The notes beneath the pieces are model-generated. The model was not told where the DNA came from. It made no database searches and saw only the letters and a program-made list of their open reading frames with translations. This document shows, piece by piece, positions 24,720 through 41,045 of a stretch of 64,000 bases of DNA (position 1 is its first letter; every line of letters starts with the position of its first letter). This DNA comes from Erodium maritimum (taxonomy: Eukaryota; Streptophyta; Magnoliopsida; Geraniales; Geraniaceae): contig OY997588.1 of NCBI GenBank assembly GCA_963921825.1, positions 7,392,001 to 7,456,000 on the forward strand, given 5' to 3'. The position numbers and the translations under genes were made by a program.

Positions 24720-26560
24720 ATACAATTTAAAAGGTATAAGAAACAAAATATTCATAATATAGGTTTTTTTGGCAAAGGAGAGTATTAAATTCCCAAATTC
24801 AAGAAACAAGCCCGAGCACGTGGAAAGAAGTTTAACGAGCTTTTCTGAGGTTTTGTTCGATGATCTCTTTACAAACAAGAGTTTGATATCTTTGAACATT
24901 ACGTATGATTGTCCTAATAAGAAAGAGCGATAATGTAGCAGTAGTGAGAAGATCAAGAACACTCTGAACATCATTGTAGAGAGAGATCTTCCTCCAATTA
25001 CGGTCCTGAGATAATGGTAAAGTTGTTACAATCGCATAGGTCTGAGTTAAGCTCGAATCTTAGGTACCCTCCATTATTACATTTCAGGCTTCAAGAGCAG
25101 CTCTCAATTCCATACAACAAATAAAAACCCATCTTGATTGCGGCACCTCTCGTACGATAGTTTCATGTATATTAATCACCATGTAGCCTAGTGGGGGTAC
25201 TTCCAGCTGATGCCCACTGAGACCCCCAAGTGGGACAAGAGTCGTGTTGGTCGGGATAAGGCCTCCCATCACGCAGCCAAATGGATGTCCACCGTGATCT
25301 GCAAACTACGAGGTGATGGGGGTGATGGCCTTCCAGACCCAGGCGTTGCGTGCCTTCCACATTTCCCACGGTCACGTAGCAATCTCGATAACTCTCGGGG
25401 TAAGTGGTTGCCTTCGACCATTTGAGCCTACCAATCCCGAATAGGGGTCACTTTTGAATATCAGAGTGAGTCCTAAAATGGGCCAAACAATCTTTTTGTA
25501 AATGGATTTGAACAAATAAGTGAGTCGTGGTCTCGGTCTAATAAGAGCAAAGGGGACAGACAAGGGGGCATTGGGACGTTTTGTCGCAACCTACAAGAAA
25601 TCAGTAAGGATGTGTCACAAAAAGATGATGGCTCCGAGGTTGAACTTGTATCTGTCAGACCATGGACCAATATAGGGGAGAGGCAGTAACAGGCGGTGCC
25701 TAAGTTCGGAGGGTACGGTAACCATCCTTAAAGGAGTATCAGCCTTTCAGAACATGGGCCCAATAACAGTTTTACTTGGCCCGAGAAACATTTAGAGGAA
25801 TAGCCAAAATAGCCTTCTGATCCCTAAGATCAAAAAGAGCTCGGATAAGGGGGACACCCCGCTATCAAAATCCATGTGTCATGATGCTAGTCATTGTAGC
25901 CCGTGTTAGAGTTATGGTCGATATGTGAATATAAAGGTCTTTCGTCAATAGTCAGGGAGCCCCTACAAGTATGTTGTATGCCCTATCACCGAAGGTCCTC
26001 TGGAGACCATGAACAATAAAAGACTAGGTGGCCTGAACACCGGTCCAAATATAGTTGGAGTTATTTCCCTTTTGTACAGCCTGAAAGTTTATACGTGGGT
26101 AATATCTAGTTTTCGCTAGATGAGCTAATAGGGAATCCGGGTTGGTAATAAAAATTCATGTTTGTTTTCTTAAAAGAGCTGAGTTTTAATCTTGCAGGTT
26201 GCGAAAGGTCATCCCTTTCATGATTTTATGTTTGCATATTTTTACCTAATCTTGTCATATAATAGGTGAGACGTATCAGCCCAAAAGCCCCACCAAAATA
26301 TGTGCACAAAAATATGGATCACGTCTGTGATCGACCGCGGGATCTTGAAGATAGACATAATGTAATTAGGGAGGGATTTTACGCACCGGTCAGATCATAA
26401 CCTCTCAGAATGATGGGGACAAAAGTTTCCCATCCTAATACCGAATACGCTGTAAGACCTTACCCCCATGTACACTAAGCTCTAACTCTGACCCCTCATA
26501 CTCGGGACACCAAGATACATAGAGGCTTCCAAAATTTCTGAAATCCAACGAGCCGAAGCA
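24720..26560 (-). mobile_element. Degenerate LINE ORF2 relic (RT end, zf-RVT, RNase H)
   Basis: Translated on the minus strand with frame changes, the order is: decayed reverse-transcriptase C-terminal sequence (about 26550-25700), a zf-RVT-like segment (about 25670-25480, CPPCL...DRDHDSLICSNPFTKRLFGPF), a linker near 25330 (NVEGTQRLGLEGHHP), then RNase H-like pieces (MELRAALEA near 25085; VKRSSNKTSEKLVKL near 24850). That is the domain order of plant L1-type ORF2. Many stops and shifts show it is dead. Ends and target duplication were not found. Confidence 0.6.
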
Positions 26561-26640
26561 TTTCAACCTCGACCATTGGATCGGACTGTTGGAACATGAA
26601 GACAAGTTCTAGGCGGAGGAAGGCACGACCGTAGCTGTAT

Positions 26641-26783
26641 GGCGAATCACGTACGCGACTCGCGAATTGTGAGTCGCGAGTCGCACCGCTGTGGAAGCAA
26701 AAAGCGTGTGAATCACGACTCGCGACTCACCAAACGCGAATCGTGACTCACAATTGTGAGTCAATGATTCGCGAGTCACGGCC
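26641..26783. repeat. Cluster of GACTCGCGA-type words and palindromes
   Basis: Within about 140 bp the words ACTCGCGA, TCGCGAGT, GACTCGCGACTCAC and TGACTCA recur in both orientations. One hairpin pairs GCGACTCGCGA (26655-26665) with TCGCGAGTCGC (26674-26684). A perfect 20-bp palindrome centred on CAATTG spans 26744-26763. Function unknown; it may be the subterminal region of a DNA transposon. Confidence 0.8.
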
Positions 26784-27060
26784 AACCAACCTCAAAACGT
26801 GCCACGTGGTCTTTAAAAAATCCAATTTTGTGCAAACGGTGTCCAAAATTTATAAATCTAAAGTAGTAAGGTTCGTATTGTTTTAAATAATTTATTTAAT
26901 GTTTTTTATTACAAAAAAATATTGATTTACACTGCAAATCGAGAAAACGAACAAAAATCTAATATCTTTATAAATCAGAAGTATCATTTTGTAAAACACA
27001 ACTCAATTTAAAGGACACATATCATAATTCAGTTCAATCACATGGTCCTCAAATCATGAT
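26784..27060. other. AT-rich spacer
   Basis: I see no gene, RNA or bounded element in this AT-rich stretch. Confidence 0.4.
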
Positions 27061-27935
27061 TTTTTTTTGAAACGGGAAAGAGGTAGTTGTATTACGATTT
27101 CATAACATGGTTACAAAAGAGGGACATCACAGTCCCGGATACCAGCTTTTTGTCCCAACCGGCCGTAGCCCGTCGGGCGCACATGGTTCCATAACATAGT
27201 CTGCTTTGATTCACAGATCCGAACTCAATAGTTCCTCTATCCAACGTTACAAGGAAATGATAAACCAAAGTCCTAAACTTATTGAGCCAAAAGGTTATTC
27301 GACCTAGCACACTGAATAACCAATAATTTATTCGACCTAAAACAGGAAAAATTAGCACACGATCGAAAGAGCAGACTACCAAATCTGCGATGCCATGTCT
27401 TATAGGCCCCGTGCCATTGGAGCGATCTGGTATCGTCAATTCTTCGTCTTGATTCGCCCTGATCTTTCGAAGTAGTGCAGAAGACGAGAACATCAATTCG
27501 ACCTGCAACAGTTTGTTCGAGATCGAGGGTCCCGACTTTGGGTGCCGTGGAGGCCGACCCCGGCTTATCGTCCTTCCTCCCGGATCCCAGATCCGTCGGG
27601 GGGACGGACCCATGCCGGCGTTAGGTGGCACGGCACATGGAGCCCGTAACCCCGAGAATGGCAGGAGGGCCACAGTGGCTGCGAGACGGCCGGGAAGCAG
27701 TACGTTGGGTGAGGGAACGGCTGGTGGGCGGCAATGGACGGCGATGACGACGGCGGTGGACCCTAAGTAGGGTAGACGAGACCTCACCTGGAGGTAGTAG
27801 AGAGCCTTGAAGCCGGGGCTTCGATGGTGGAAGCAGGGAGCTGCCATAGAGGAAGGTGGTAGACGACGACGACCCTAAGTAGGGCATGAGAGGAACTTCA
27901 GTGAGGTGTGTGGAGAGCGTTTGTTTGTTCACGAT
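27061..27935 (-). mobile_element. Non-LTR retroelement 3' fragment with A-tail
   Basis: On the minus strand the segment ends TACAACTACCTCTTTCCCG, then TTTC and nine A residues (plus-strand T run from 27061), a typical LINE 3' end. Its 5' part is G+C-rich and open for about 250 codons on the minus strand (27847-27092), with no domain I can name. The flanks TCATGATTTTT (27054-27064) and TCACGATTTTT (about 27929-27939) match at 10 of 11 and may be a target duplication, though the T run confuses the boundary. Confidence 0.5.
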
Positions 27936-28516
27936 TTTTAATATGTGTTTCGTAGTATAATCACATTATGATTCTTATATGTGTTTCGTCCGTCCCAACC
28001 ATACCATGCTCTCGTACCGAAGCTATATAATATTGCCTCTCGCGCGCGCGCGTCCATATTGTCAACAAAACAGGTGAGGGTATAAACAGATACAAAATAC
28101 TTCCTTTTTTAATTTCTTTTACAAACATTTTATTTTTTCAAAGCAACGGAAACGAAAAGAGAGGGACACTCTCATTCCGATCGAAGCCAACGATTTCCTC
28201 TTGCCTCATTGCATTGCCGTCGCTTCCACGGTCACCGAAACCAACCAGAGAGCACCAATCATCACCACCATTTCCCTCCCTTGATAAGCGCGCGCGAGAT
28301 CGACCGATCGATCGATAGATAGATATAGAGGTTGTCGATGATTGCGACGCAGAAGCGCAACGCTCGTCGGTAGATCGGCGGATCGTCTGTGGTCACAGGT
28401 ATGAATTTTTTGATCCGGATTCGTTTTCTCGGGAATTCTCTCGTTTTCGGTTGGATTGAGCGATTGATTGCAATGGCGTCTGATTTGAATCGACAGGAGG
28501 GGAGAGGAAGACGGAG

Positions 28517-31500
28517 ATGGCGGAGGACAAAGGAGAAAGCATCAATGCGAACGAGACTGAGATGAAAGATGCTAGCGGTAGCCCTAGCCCTAGCGCCAAT
28601 TCGTCGCCGACCAATTCAGCTAGGAAGCGGAAGGGACTGATGTCGCGGTTGTGGAGCGGGATTTTCAGGCAATCCGATGATTTGGAGAAGAGATTGCAAC
28701 AGATAACCAACGAAGAAGCTATGCTTCTTGCTAGACTTAAGAAGAGATCGGTCAGCCGGAGAAGCATGACTCGCAATCTCATCGTCGTCTCTGTGGTTTT
28801 GGAGGTACTCCAGTACTGATTTTATTACTAACCGTTGGATTGAGTTGAAATGAGAATGGGACTTGTGAATTTTCAGAAGTATAGTGCTTAATTTCATAAA
28901 CTTACATAAATGATTCGCATCACACATAGATTGCTAGTATATTCGATGTCAGAAACAATTCATGTGCAGTTTACTACTGTGCCTCTTTGCTTAGAATAAT
29001 TTCATTTTCAGGCTATTGCAGTGGGTTATGCAATTATGACGACAAGAACAATGGATATGGAGTGGAAAGTGAGGGCATCCCGAGTTTTGCCTATGTTCAT
29101 CTTGCCTGTCTTATCTGCTGCTGCATATTCGACTCTTATAAGTTTCATAAAGATGTGTATGTTTCTTCAAGTTTCTACTTCGAAAACTAGTTGATTTTGT
29201 TCAGCAATTTATGTTCTATCACCCTATTCAATTTGACTTTCTTCTTGGTTCCATGGATTCAATTTAAGTTGGGACACAGATACGCATGGTATTCTTTTAA
29301 ATCTATGTCAAACTTCCTCTGCTTTCTTAGGTCAGAACATCTGCCTTTTGTTCTATAGATACTAGTTTAAGTGGAGAATGTATTTGATAAAGTCCGAATC
29401 CTGAACTAGATGATGATCTATAGACACACCTAGCTCATGTTCTGATATAATTCGAACTGCTTTTCATTGTCTGGGATAACTGATATGGGGGCTTATAAGG
29501 TATTCAAAGCATTTGCCAAGTTACTAACTCTCACTCATTACTACCTTTCCATATATTGACCTTGTGAAATGTTCATTTAATTGGGTTAAGTTAATCTATT
29601 ATCTATGTGAAATGCTAGAAAGGTGCAATGCCCGTCTTCTGGATAGTTTGAAAAGCAGTAATGTAGAAATTCCCCCCTCCTCCCTATGGAAAAAGTTAGT
29701 TTAAATTTTTTCTTCATTTAGTGTTGCATATTGCATAGGAGAAAAATTAGTCCTGGTAGATGAGGTATTGTGAATCCTTAGCATTTGAGTTTAACCTTTA
29801 GCAGTTGGCTATCATTAATGCACTGAAGATGGTTTTTCATTTTGCTCGTTGAAGTTTATTAGCAATGAGTTCAGTCTTCAGAGGATGACAGTATGGCTGG
29901 ATTCCAAATTATGACACTAAATTGCATTTGCATTTGCAAGTCCCCTGTTCACCAGCTCTCACACATTTCAATATTCTGTGTAACACAGACACAAGCATGA
30001 AGAACCACACATTTAGATTTGGAGACTGCTCCATATTTTTTGGGATGTATTTTGGGTTGAATTGTTGAAAGTCTTAACCTTACCTTTACTTTCCAGGTTA
30101 CTTATCACTGTTTATAACTTTGTAATAACAAATTTAATATATTTTTCTCAGCAGTAATCCAAATTAAATGTGTGTTTCTATAACCAGAAGTTGTATTTTG
30201 ATGAATTGGTAAACTGCATTGTCTTTGTGAAGGTGATCGCAAGGATCAAAATACTTTGGAGAGGCTTAGGACTGAAAGACAAGAAAAAATTGATGAACTG
30301 AAAGAAAGGACAAATTATTATACCACTCAGCAACTCATTCAGGTGATCATTAGAAATATTTATGTGTCATTTATGTCGACTTAAGCTTATGTCTTACCAA
30401 AGATACGGACAGTTAATTAGGAGTGGGTTAAATTTTGCAAGCCTTGATGCATGGGCTATAGGTGTCAGTTTACTATATATATCTTTTGAAATGTTTGATA
30501 TGCCACTATCAGTTACATTATGTATTATTTCTAGAGATATAGACTTAAGAATTCGTCATTAAAACCCATGAAAAGAAGAAGTTACAAATGAGAAATTATA
30601 GACTCAGCTTGCATGAGATCAAAACTTCATTCCAAAACATGTCTCTAGAATTTATTATTATTGGTAAATTAGTTGATTACTTTTTTGCTTTTAATATCAT
30701 CGAGCCATTGTTTATCGAAGTTATGAAGTCGAACCTGTAAGTGCTAGTAAGCCCTGATTTCATTTGGAAATGAAAGAGATTTATGAATAGAGCAAGCAAC
30801 ATATTGAGCAACTTTCTGGCAAAAAAGATTTCACCTACTCCTTTTCATGTTCTCATTTGGTTGGCACAACTAATTTTGCTTATTGCATGACATACTGAAA
30901 ATTAAGATCCCCTTATTGATCCTTAAGACATTGATTTTGAACCTCACATGTATATGCACATAACCACTTACGAATTCATCCTAATCTCATATGTGCAGAG
31001 ATATGACACAGACCCTGCAGCTAAGGCAGCGGCTGCAACCATCTTGGCATCTAAACTGGGTTCAGATTCGGGCCTGACAATGTATTTTGGGGATGATTCA
31101 AAGGATAAGGCCTCTACCGAAAATGACCATAATAGAGAACCAATGCAGTCCAGTGGGATGCGAAATCGTAAACAGTACACCAGATCCAGTAGCACTGGAA
31201 GTGCTCCGCTGCTTCAACAGGAGGAACGAAGACCTGCAGCTGTGAGAACAGAAGCTCCTCAGATGTCAGAAAGTAAAGATCTTGTTGTTGATCATTATAC
31301 TCCTGAGGGATCAACCACGTATGATGGGGGGTGGCTTGCTCGATTTGCAGCATTACTTGTGGGCGAGGATCCAACACAGTCATATGCACTCGTATGTGGA
31401 AACTGCCATATGCACAATGGTAAGTGCACTCCATATATTCTTGAGGGAATTGCTTAAAACAACCCCTTTTAAATTGCTCACATTAAGAAAACTAGATTTT

Positions 31501-32156
31501 TTTCTTTTCAAAATGAGAACTTTAAACTATCATTTTGTTTGCACATGTTACATATCCTTTGAAATTCGTAAAAATAGATGGGGATCTATAGCCATTTTTT
31601 GGTAATGTTATTGAGACGCACTTGATAGATCATGATCCATAACCAGTTTTGGGTGGTCCTATTGAGACGCACTAGACGGGGAAAGAAAATTCAAAGGGCT
31701 CAGGGATAAAATAGTCATATTTTGGTTAAAAATTAACACGTAGTTAGTTGCATGAGATAAGTAATTGTGTTTTCGCTTTGTGCAGGACTTGCGCGGAAGG
31801 AGGATTTCCCATACATTACTTATTATTGCCCACACTGTCATGCCCTGAATAAGGCACAAAAATCCGATGAACTCGTTTCTCATACCACAACGTCTCAGCC
31901 CGTTTCTGGCACCGGTAGCCCCAACAGGGCTGATACTATTATCTCCTCAAGAGGCGGGGCCGCCGACGAGGTGGCTAATATCGCCAGCGGTCCTGTAGTT
32001 GATGGTGCACTTACAGGCGGCAGCCCTCTAAAAGCTGTCTTGGAGACTGAAGAAGAAGCAGAAAAGGTTCCTGCAGAGACTACTGAACAAGTAGCAGAAA
32101 AAGTTCCTGCAGAGACTGAAGAAGTAACAGAGAAGGTTCCTGCAGAAGATTCATAG
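28517..32156 (+). CDS. LNP: Lunapark homologue (ER three-way junction protein)
   Basis: Five coding exons join in phase: 28517-28804, 29012-29156, 30233-30342, 30999-31419 and 31786-32156 (1335 nt, 444 aa). A leader intron 28399-28496 sits just before the ATG. The protein has an N-terminal basic/coiled segment, two hydrophobic segments (about residues 88-108 and 125-145), a conserved ERTNYYTTQQLIQRYDTDP stretch, and a C4 zinc ribbon Cys314-x2-Cys317...Cys336-x2-Cys339 (CGNCHMHNG...YYCPHC). This is the Lunapark layout, including Arabidopsis LNP1/LNP2, which stabilise ER network junctions and affect turnover of the fusion GTPase RHD3. The C-terminus has three acidic EKVPAE repeats. The neighbouring CDKA gene converges on it from the right. 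Confidence 0.95.
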
Positions 32157-32466
32157 TTACTTAGTTGAAGGTCCGTGATGAGGTTTTGCTTATTGCTTGC
32201 TCGGGGAGCAAAAAAGTTGAGTTTTATTGCCAAGCAACTTCTCTGCTTTGTGCATTTATACATAAATAGATTAAAGTAGCTTTAAGATTGCCGTTTTTTT
32301 TTCATTTGACATTATATTAACTGTCTTTATTTGTGATTAATTCATATGACTTCTGTGCAAAAAAAAATTCAATAGTCGTTTTTGTAAAGCTTTCCATTCT
32401 GATTGTGCAAATAAAAAGGTTGCAAGTTTCTGTGTCTGTTCAGAATTCAAATTGTGCAAATAAAAA

Positions 32467-32504
32467 GGTGGCAGGGTACTATTCTACCACTAGACCACTG
32501 GTGC
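32467..32504 (-). tRNA. 5'-half relic of tRNA-Gly(GCC)
   Basis: The minus strand reads GCACCAGTGGTCTAGTGG, then TAGAATAGTACCCTGCCACC, matching the acceptor 5' strand, D arm (box A) and anticodon stem-loop of plant tRNA-Gly with anticodon GCC. It stops after the anticodon loop: the T arm (GGTTCGATTCCC) and 3' acceptor strand are missing and AT-rich DNA follows. It is therefore a half gene, not a functional tRNA. It adjoins a duplicated ATTGTGCAAATAAAAAGGT word (about 32402-32420 and 32453-32471). Confidence 0.8.
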
Positions 32505-33346
32505 TTGTTGATTTGCACATGCTCATAGATTTAAATAACTAATGTTCATGAAATCCTCAGTATCTTTAGGGCAATTACTATTAGCAATTGATATTGTGTT
32601 CGAATAGTATCTGAATGATTATGAGAAACACGAATCACCTCCTTTTTGCATGTACACGAACAATCATCATGATATGTACTCTCATTCTCTAGCATCACAT
32701 TATTTTTCTCTTATTTTACAACTTATAAAAAGGGAAACGTTAAAAACACCCCTCAACGACTTTTGATTTGTAAGAACACATTGTAGAGTTGCCATCAATC
32801 CAAATTAACGAAGTTTTTTTTGTATTTATGAGAAATGCGATGTTGTGTTTCTCATATAATGGCTACTCTAAATTATATTTTTGTAATCAAAAGGTCGTGA
32901 AGTGTGTTATTAACGTTACCCCTACAAAATCAAGCAATACCAATGTTCTTCTTTTCATTCGGTCATTTCAGAAATCCTTAATAAACACTTCGGTCTCAGG
33001 TCCCTCAATCAGGTCAACAGTGCAACCAAAATTCACCATCTCATAGAAGTGGTACTTCCACAACATACTTCTAATTTCTGCCGCAAGAATATTTGCAAAC
33101 GAGAAAAGGATCCCAATCAAGACTGAGATAGGACACTATGATATTCTAAGCACTGAACAATTACAAGATGATCGCAACAAAAAAGAAAAAAAATCACTTC
33201 ATTGAAATTCAGAATCAGTCCCAGGATGTTGAAACAAAAATAAAACCGCAAGGAGGGACAGCACAAACATTTCTCACACAGATAAAATCTCATAGATTGC
33301 TGCACATATCTATATAAACAAGGACAGGAAATACAGGCACAGGTGT
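32505..33346. other. Intergenic space between convergent LNP and CDKA
   Basis: No gene is seen. The parts nearest each gene should contain the 3' UTRs and poly(A) sites of LNP (plus) and CDKA (minus). Confidence 0.5.
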
Positions 33347-37596
<4,250 letters not shown>

Positions 37597-38060
37597 CCAC
37601 ACGAGGTGAAGAAAAACAGCTCCTACCAAATTCTCTCTGCACAAAGTAATCAACTAATTCAACCAATACACCTCTCAGATTCATCACATTTCCAAAATAA
37701 ACACTCACACACTGTACAATGTGGACGCATTCAGGTTTCAAATTAATAAGCATAAATCAACTCGACCACCAATACATACAAAAGAATTGGATCTGAACAG
37801 AGAAACGTACAGCAGCATCACATGCTAAAGAACAGTCCGTACATCACATGAATTGCACGGAACGAGAGCATAACAAGCAACATGGCATGGCAAAATGAGG
37901 CGAAGAACAAGCACAGGACAAGCTCTGGAACGGATAAATCGAGCTGAGAGATAGGAATGTACCTGATCCGAGAATCGATCGGAGAAGGCGAGAGCGAAAT
38001 CGGCTACGGAGGAAGAACCCTAGTTGGAGAAGAGGAGTTGATAGTAGCAATGGACTGACT

Positions 38061-38345
38061 GGATGACCCCAATTTGACTTTCTTTGCTCAGCTTACAGCC
38101 ACTGGTCTTGTACATCGTAAACTTGTTTTTTCTCTTTTACACGTCACCAACTTTTTTTTACAAAGCCATGGGAATTAGAGCATGTCACTTAAATTGCCGG
38201 TTAAACACACACAAATCGGGTTTACAGTGCATCAGCTAAAAGAGATTAGTTCAAGCAGTGTCAATTACTTGAATTTGGTCTAACAGTTGAATTTACACGA
38301 AATTATAACATTTATGTGAACGATGCGTGATTATATATCCGGTTA
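38061..38345. promoter_or_regulatory. Upstream region of CDKA
   Basis: The CDKA leader exon ends at 37963 and should begin near 38040-38060. The sequence upstream to the LINE insertion is about 285 bp, so a LINE lies close to the CDKA promoter. I could not assign E2F or MSA elements with confidence. Confidence 0.4.
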
Positions 38346-38360
38346 CGATATTACAATCTT

Positions 38361-39825
38361 TTTTTTTATCAGCAATAAAAACAAATTTTATTCGACCAAT
38401 GAGACTCTCCAGAGGAGAGATACAAAAAGGGCGAAGAGCCAAAAGAGAGGAAGCAAGATAGGCCCAAAAGGGACAAAGACTACATCAGATCCTGAAACAA
38501 ATTGATGGTGTCCTCGTTGCCACATGAAGAGGCAACGAGGACACAGCAGGCTCAGATTTGTAGATGTCAGGCCCAAATCTGATAGAGGCAGCCCAAGAAG
38601 GTCCGACCCAAAGGGCTGAGCAGAGCAAGAGGCGCGGCTCATTAAGCCCTTCGCTTTGTTTCGAGAAGACAACAATAACCCCTTCGCTTTGTTTCGAGAT
38701 GATAAACCAGACTTGGGAATCGAAGAGACGATACACTCGGGACTCGAAGAAGGAGACGACGCGTTTGATTCCAGAGACCGGGAAGGAGGTCCGGCCACGG
38801 CGAGGGGGAGGAGCGGAGACGGCTTGCCGGAGAGAGACCGATTTACTTAGATCCGGCCATTCCGAAACCATGGGACTTTTAAGGGGTGAGTCTTCGTCTA
38901 AACGCACCTCCCCATCTTCAAACTCTGGGGGATCTTGATCAGAGTCTCTGGCTTCAACATCCAGATCCGGTTCGAAAGGCTCAGAGACAGGAACAGTCTG
39001 AGGATCGCAACCTGAAATCGAAATTGGGAATTTGGACTCCTCGATTTCGAGATCGACAAAGACAAAATCCGAAACCTGGTGACGAGAGAAGATAAGGACG
39101 AACGCTTGATAGAGGCGAGTGAAGGAGGAAAAACACGAATGGATGGCGATGACAGTTCCGATGGTCGAAGCGATGTTGCGGATTGAGGCCACCGACCAAC
39201 CAGATAAAGGAATACCGGTCAGGGAGACCCAACCGAAGTAACCCCCACCGGCAACCGCATTCAGATCTTCGAAGAAATCGGAGAACAGAGGTCGAAGTTT
39301 GATCCAGGCAACCTCTTTTGCTGATTTGAGGGCTTCAGCGGAGTTGAAGCAAATCAAAAAGGCTTTGCTTCCAAGCTTGTGGAGGTTGACAAGACCGAGC
39401 ATAGAAGGGGGGAGAGCGGCATGAAGAGCGGCTGACGAACGTCTGTCCCGAGCTACTCCGATGATCGCAGTATGCAGAACTGTTGCAAACCACGGATTGA
39501 AGGTGCCGGTGCAGGAGCGAGTGGCACCATGGCCACGGCAGACGCTGGCGGGAGGAGGCAGAGCAGATGCTCTAGTCACCACTTCTTTGAATGAACGATG
39601 TTTGGGGGCAGCAAGCGATGAGATCGACCGAGGAGCGCTGCTAGCGGGCTGGGGAGAACCAATAGCGAAATCAACAATCAATCGATTTGAACCCAGCCAG
39701 GTGCGATTTTTGGCAACCACAGCCGCAGCAGCAACTTCAGGGGAAAGAAAGAAGACAAAACCGAAGCACTTTCCGGTTTTGGTAGGCTTGGATGGAATGA
39801 AAGCACGGTTGACCGTTCCATGAAT
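38361..39825 (-). mobile_element. Deleted LINE copy: ORF1 and 3' end, no ORF2, 15-bp target duplication
   Basis: A perfect 15-bp duplication CGATATTACAATCTT lies at 38346-38360 and 39826-39840. The minus-strand 3' end reads GAATAAAATTTGTTTTTATT, GCTGAT and an A-tail against the left copy. The long minus-strand frame (to 38485) contains the second half of an RRM (NRAFIPSKPTKTGKCFGFVFF) and a DUF4283-like region (LGSKAFLICFNSAEALKSA, YFGWVSLTGIPLSGW), as in plant LINE ORF1. The 5' end is truncated inside the RRM, and the 3' UTR follows ORF1 without endonuclease, RT or RNase H. A direct repeat TCTCGAAACAAAGCGAAGGG occurs twice near 38640-38700. It lies about 300 bp upstream of CDKA, in the same orientation. 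Confidence 0.85.
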
Positions 39826-39840
39826 CGATATTACAATCTT

Positions 39841-40149
39841 GAAAACCCCGTTTATGAAGAAATACCACTTCGTATAGTTTTTGACGAGACGAGATCTCAC
39901 CAATGAAACTTATTAAATGAGAGATAATACATAGAGGTGTACTTGACATAGATAACATCTAAGATTTGTCGACCGATCGTGCAAGACATGCGTTGTTGGA
40001 CACGATGTCGGTAGATGTCGTTAAAGTTCTCGACCTTCTTATTGTTTTTGCCCCCAGCGATCCTACGGGTGGTGTTGTGAGCGGTTGGAAAACGTGGCTA
40101 GGACGGTCGCGACATATTGATAGCGGTCGGGGTACAGTGTATATGCTTT
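39841..40149. other. Spacer between LINE copy and Harbinger relic
   Basis: Nothing beyond short open frames is visible; the plus-strand frame from 39966 has no recognised family. Confidence 0.35.
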
Positions 40150-41045
40150 ATAAGTATTTGGTGTGCACAGTCTTCGTTTCGAACAACTCCAGCTTTCGAT
40201 CAATTTCATCAACCATGCTTTGAACAATATTTTTCAACTTTTCAAGTTGAGCCTCAATCATTACTACATTCCTTTTGTTCCTCATCCTCGCACTCGTCTT
40301 TTTTTATCCCTTCAAAACGGACTTATCGGGTGGAGGCCATCTCGGAATTAGTTGAAGTGATCGGGTTAGACTCGTTTGGTGTGTAGGAGCCTTTCTCATC
40401 CAATCTTATTCGATTGTTTGCTTTCACTTACGTCATCTGTTTCGTGGCTGAGTTGGGGTACGAGAGGTGGAAAAAACTTGGCTTTCCACTTTGGTTTGGA
40501 CTTCACAATATTCCACCGAAGCTTGTAAGTGAAATCCGTTTTCTCCATATTTAGTTATTTGATTTTCACAGCCCCAGTCAATTGGTCCTCAAAGCAACAA
40601 CTTTTGTAGATTCCCTTAAAATTGAGTGTAGTGGTCATAGAACTTGGTGACCTCTGTGTTTATCTGCTGCCAATGTTCCTTGTAATTCTTTCATTCGTGC
40701 ATCGGGTTGGTGGGATCCCTCAATAGCATGTATCTCTTGGTTGACAGAGATCCATAATCCCTCTGTCTTCTTCGTATTCCCACTGATGATGTCGGTGGAG
40801 TTGTTGGCTCATGATCGAGATAGACGTTCTTTTTTTACAACGGTCAATTTCAACCTTGGCTTGACGATACTTGGAGTTTTTTTTTTCACTTTCCTATAAC
40901 AAGTTTTTGAAGGGCCAGTGGGTCAGGTGGGTTGGGAAAGAGGAGTAGTGGATATGTTGATGAGAGAGTCTAAATATTGGATCTCCTCTTGAAATTGATT
41001 TTAATGTTCCGACTTACTGTCAACTAGATTATTAAACCTTATGAA
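40150..41045 (-). pseudogene. PIF/Harbinger-associated SANT/NAM-associated-type relic
   Basis: On the minus strand, with several stops and shifts, peptides appear in the order of the plant Myb/SANT-like ORF carried by PIF/Harbinger elements: an N-terminal serine-rich start (about 41040), ANNSTDIISGNTKKTEGLW (compare INxSxDxxxGNxQxxxxFW), NTEVTKFYDHYTQF, WNIVKSKPKWKAKF, and a C-terminal charged helix (EAQLEKLKNIVQSMVDEIDRK near 40240). Stops interrupt every frame, so it is not functional. Terminal inverted repeats and a TTA/TAA duplication were not located. Confidence 0.55.

Noticed and set aside
39826..39903. Open frame running from host DNA into LINE ORF1, resembling a complete RRM start (KWYFFINGVF)
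   Set aside because: The 15-bp duplication places this part outside the element, so the join is chance read-through.
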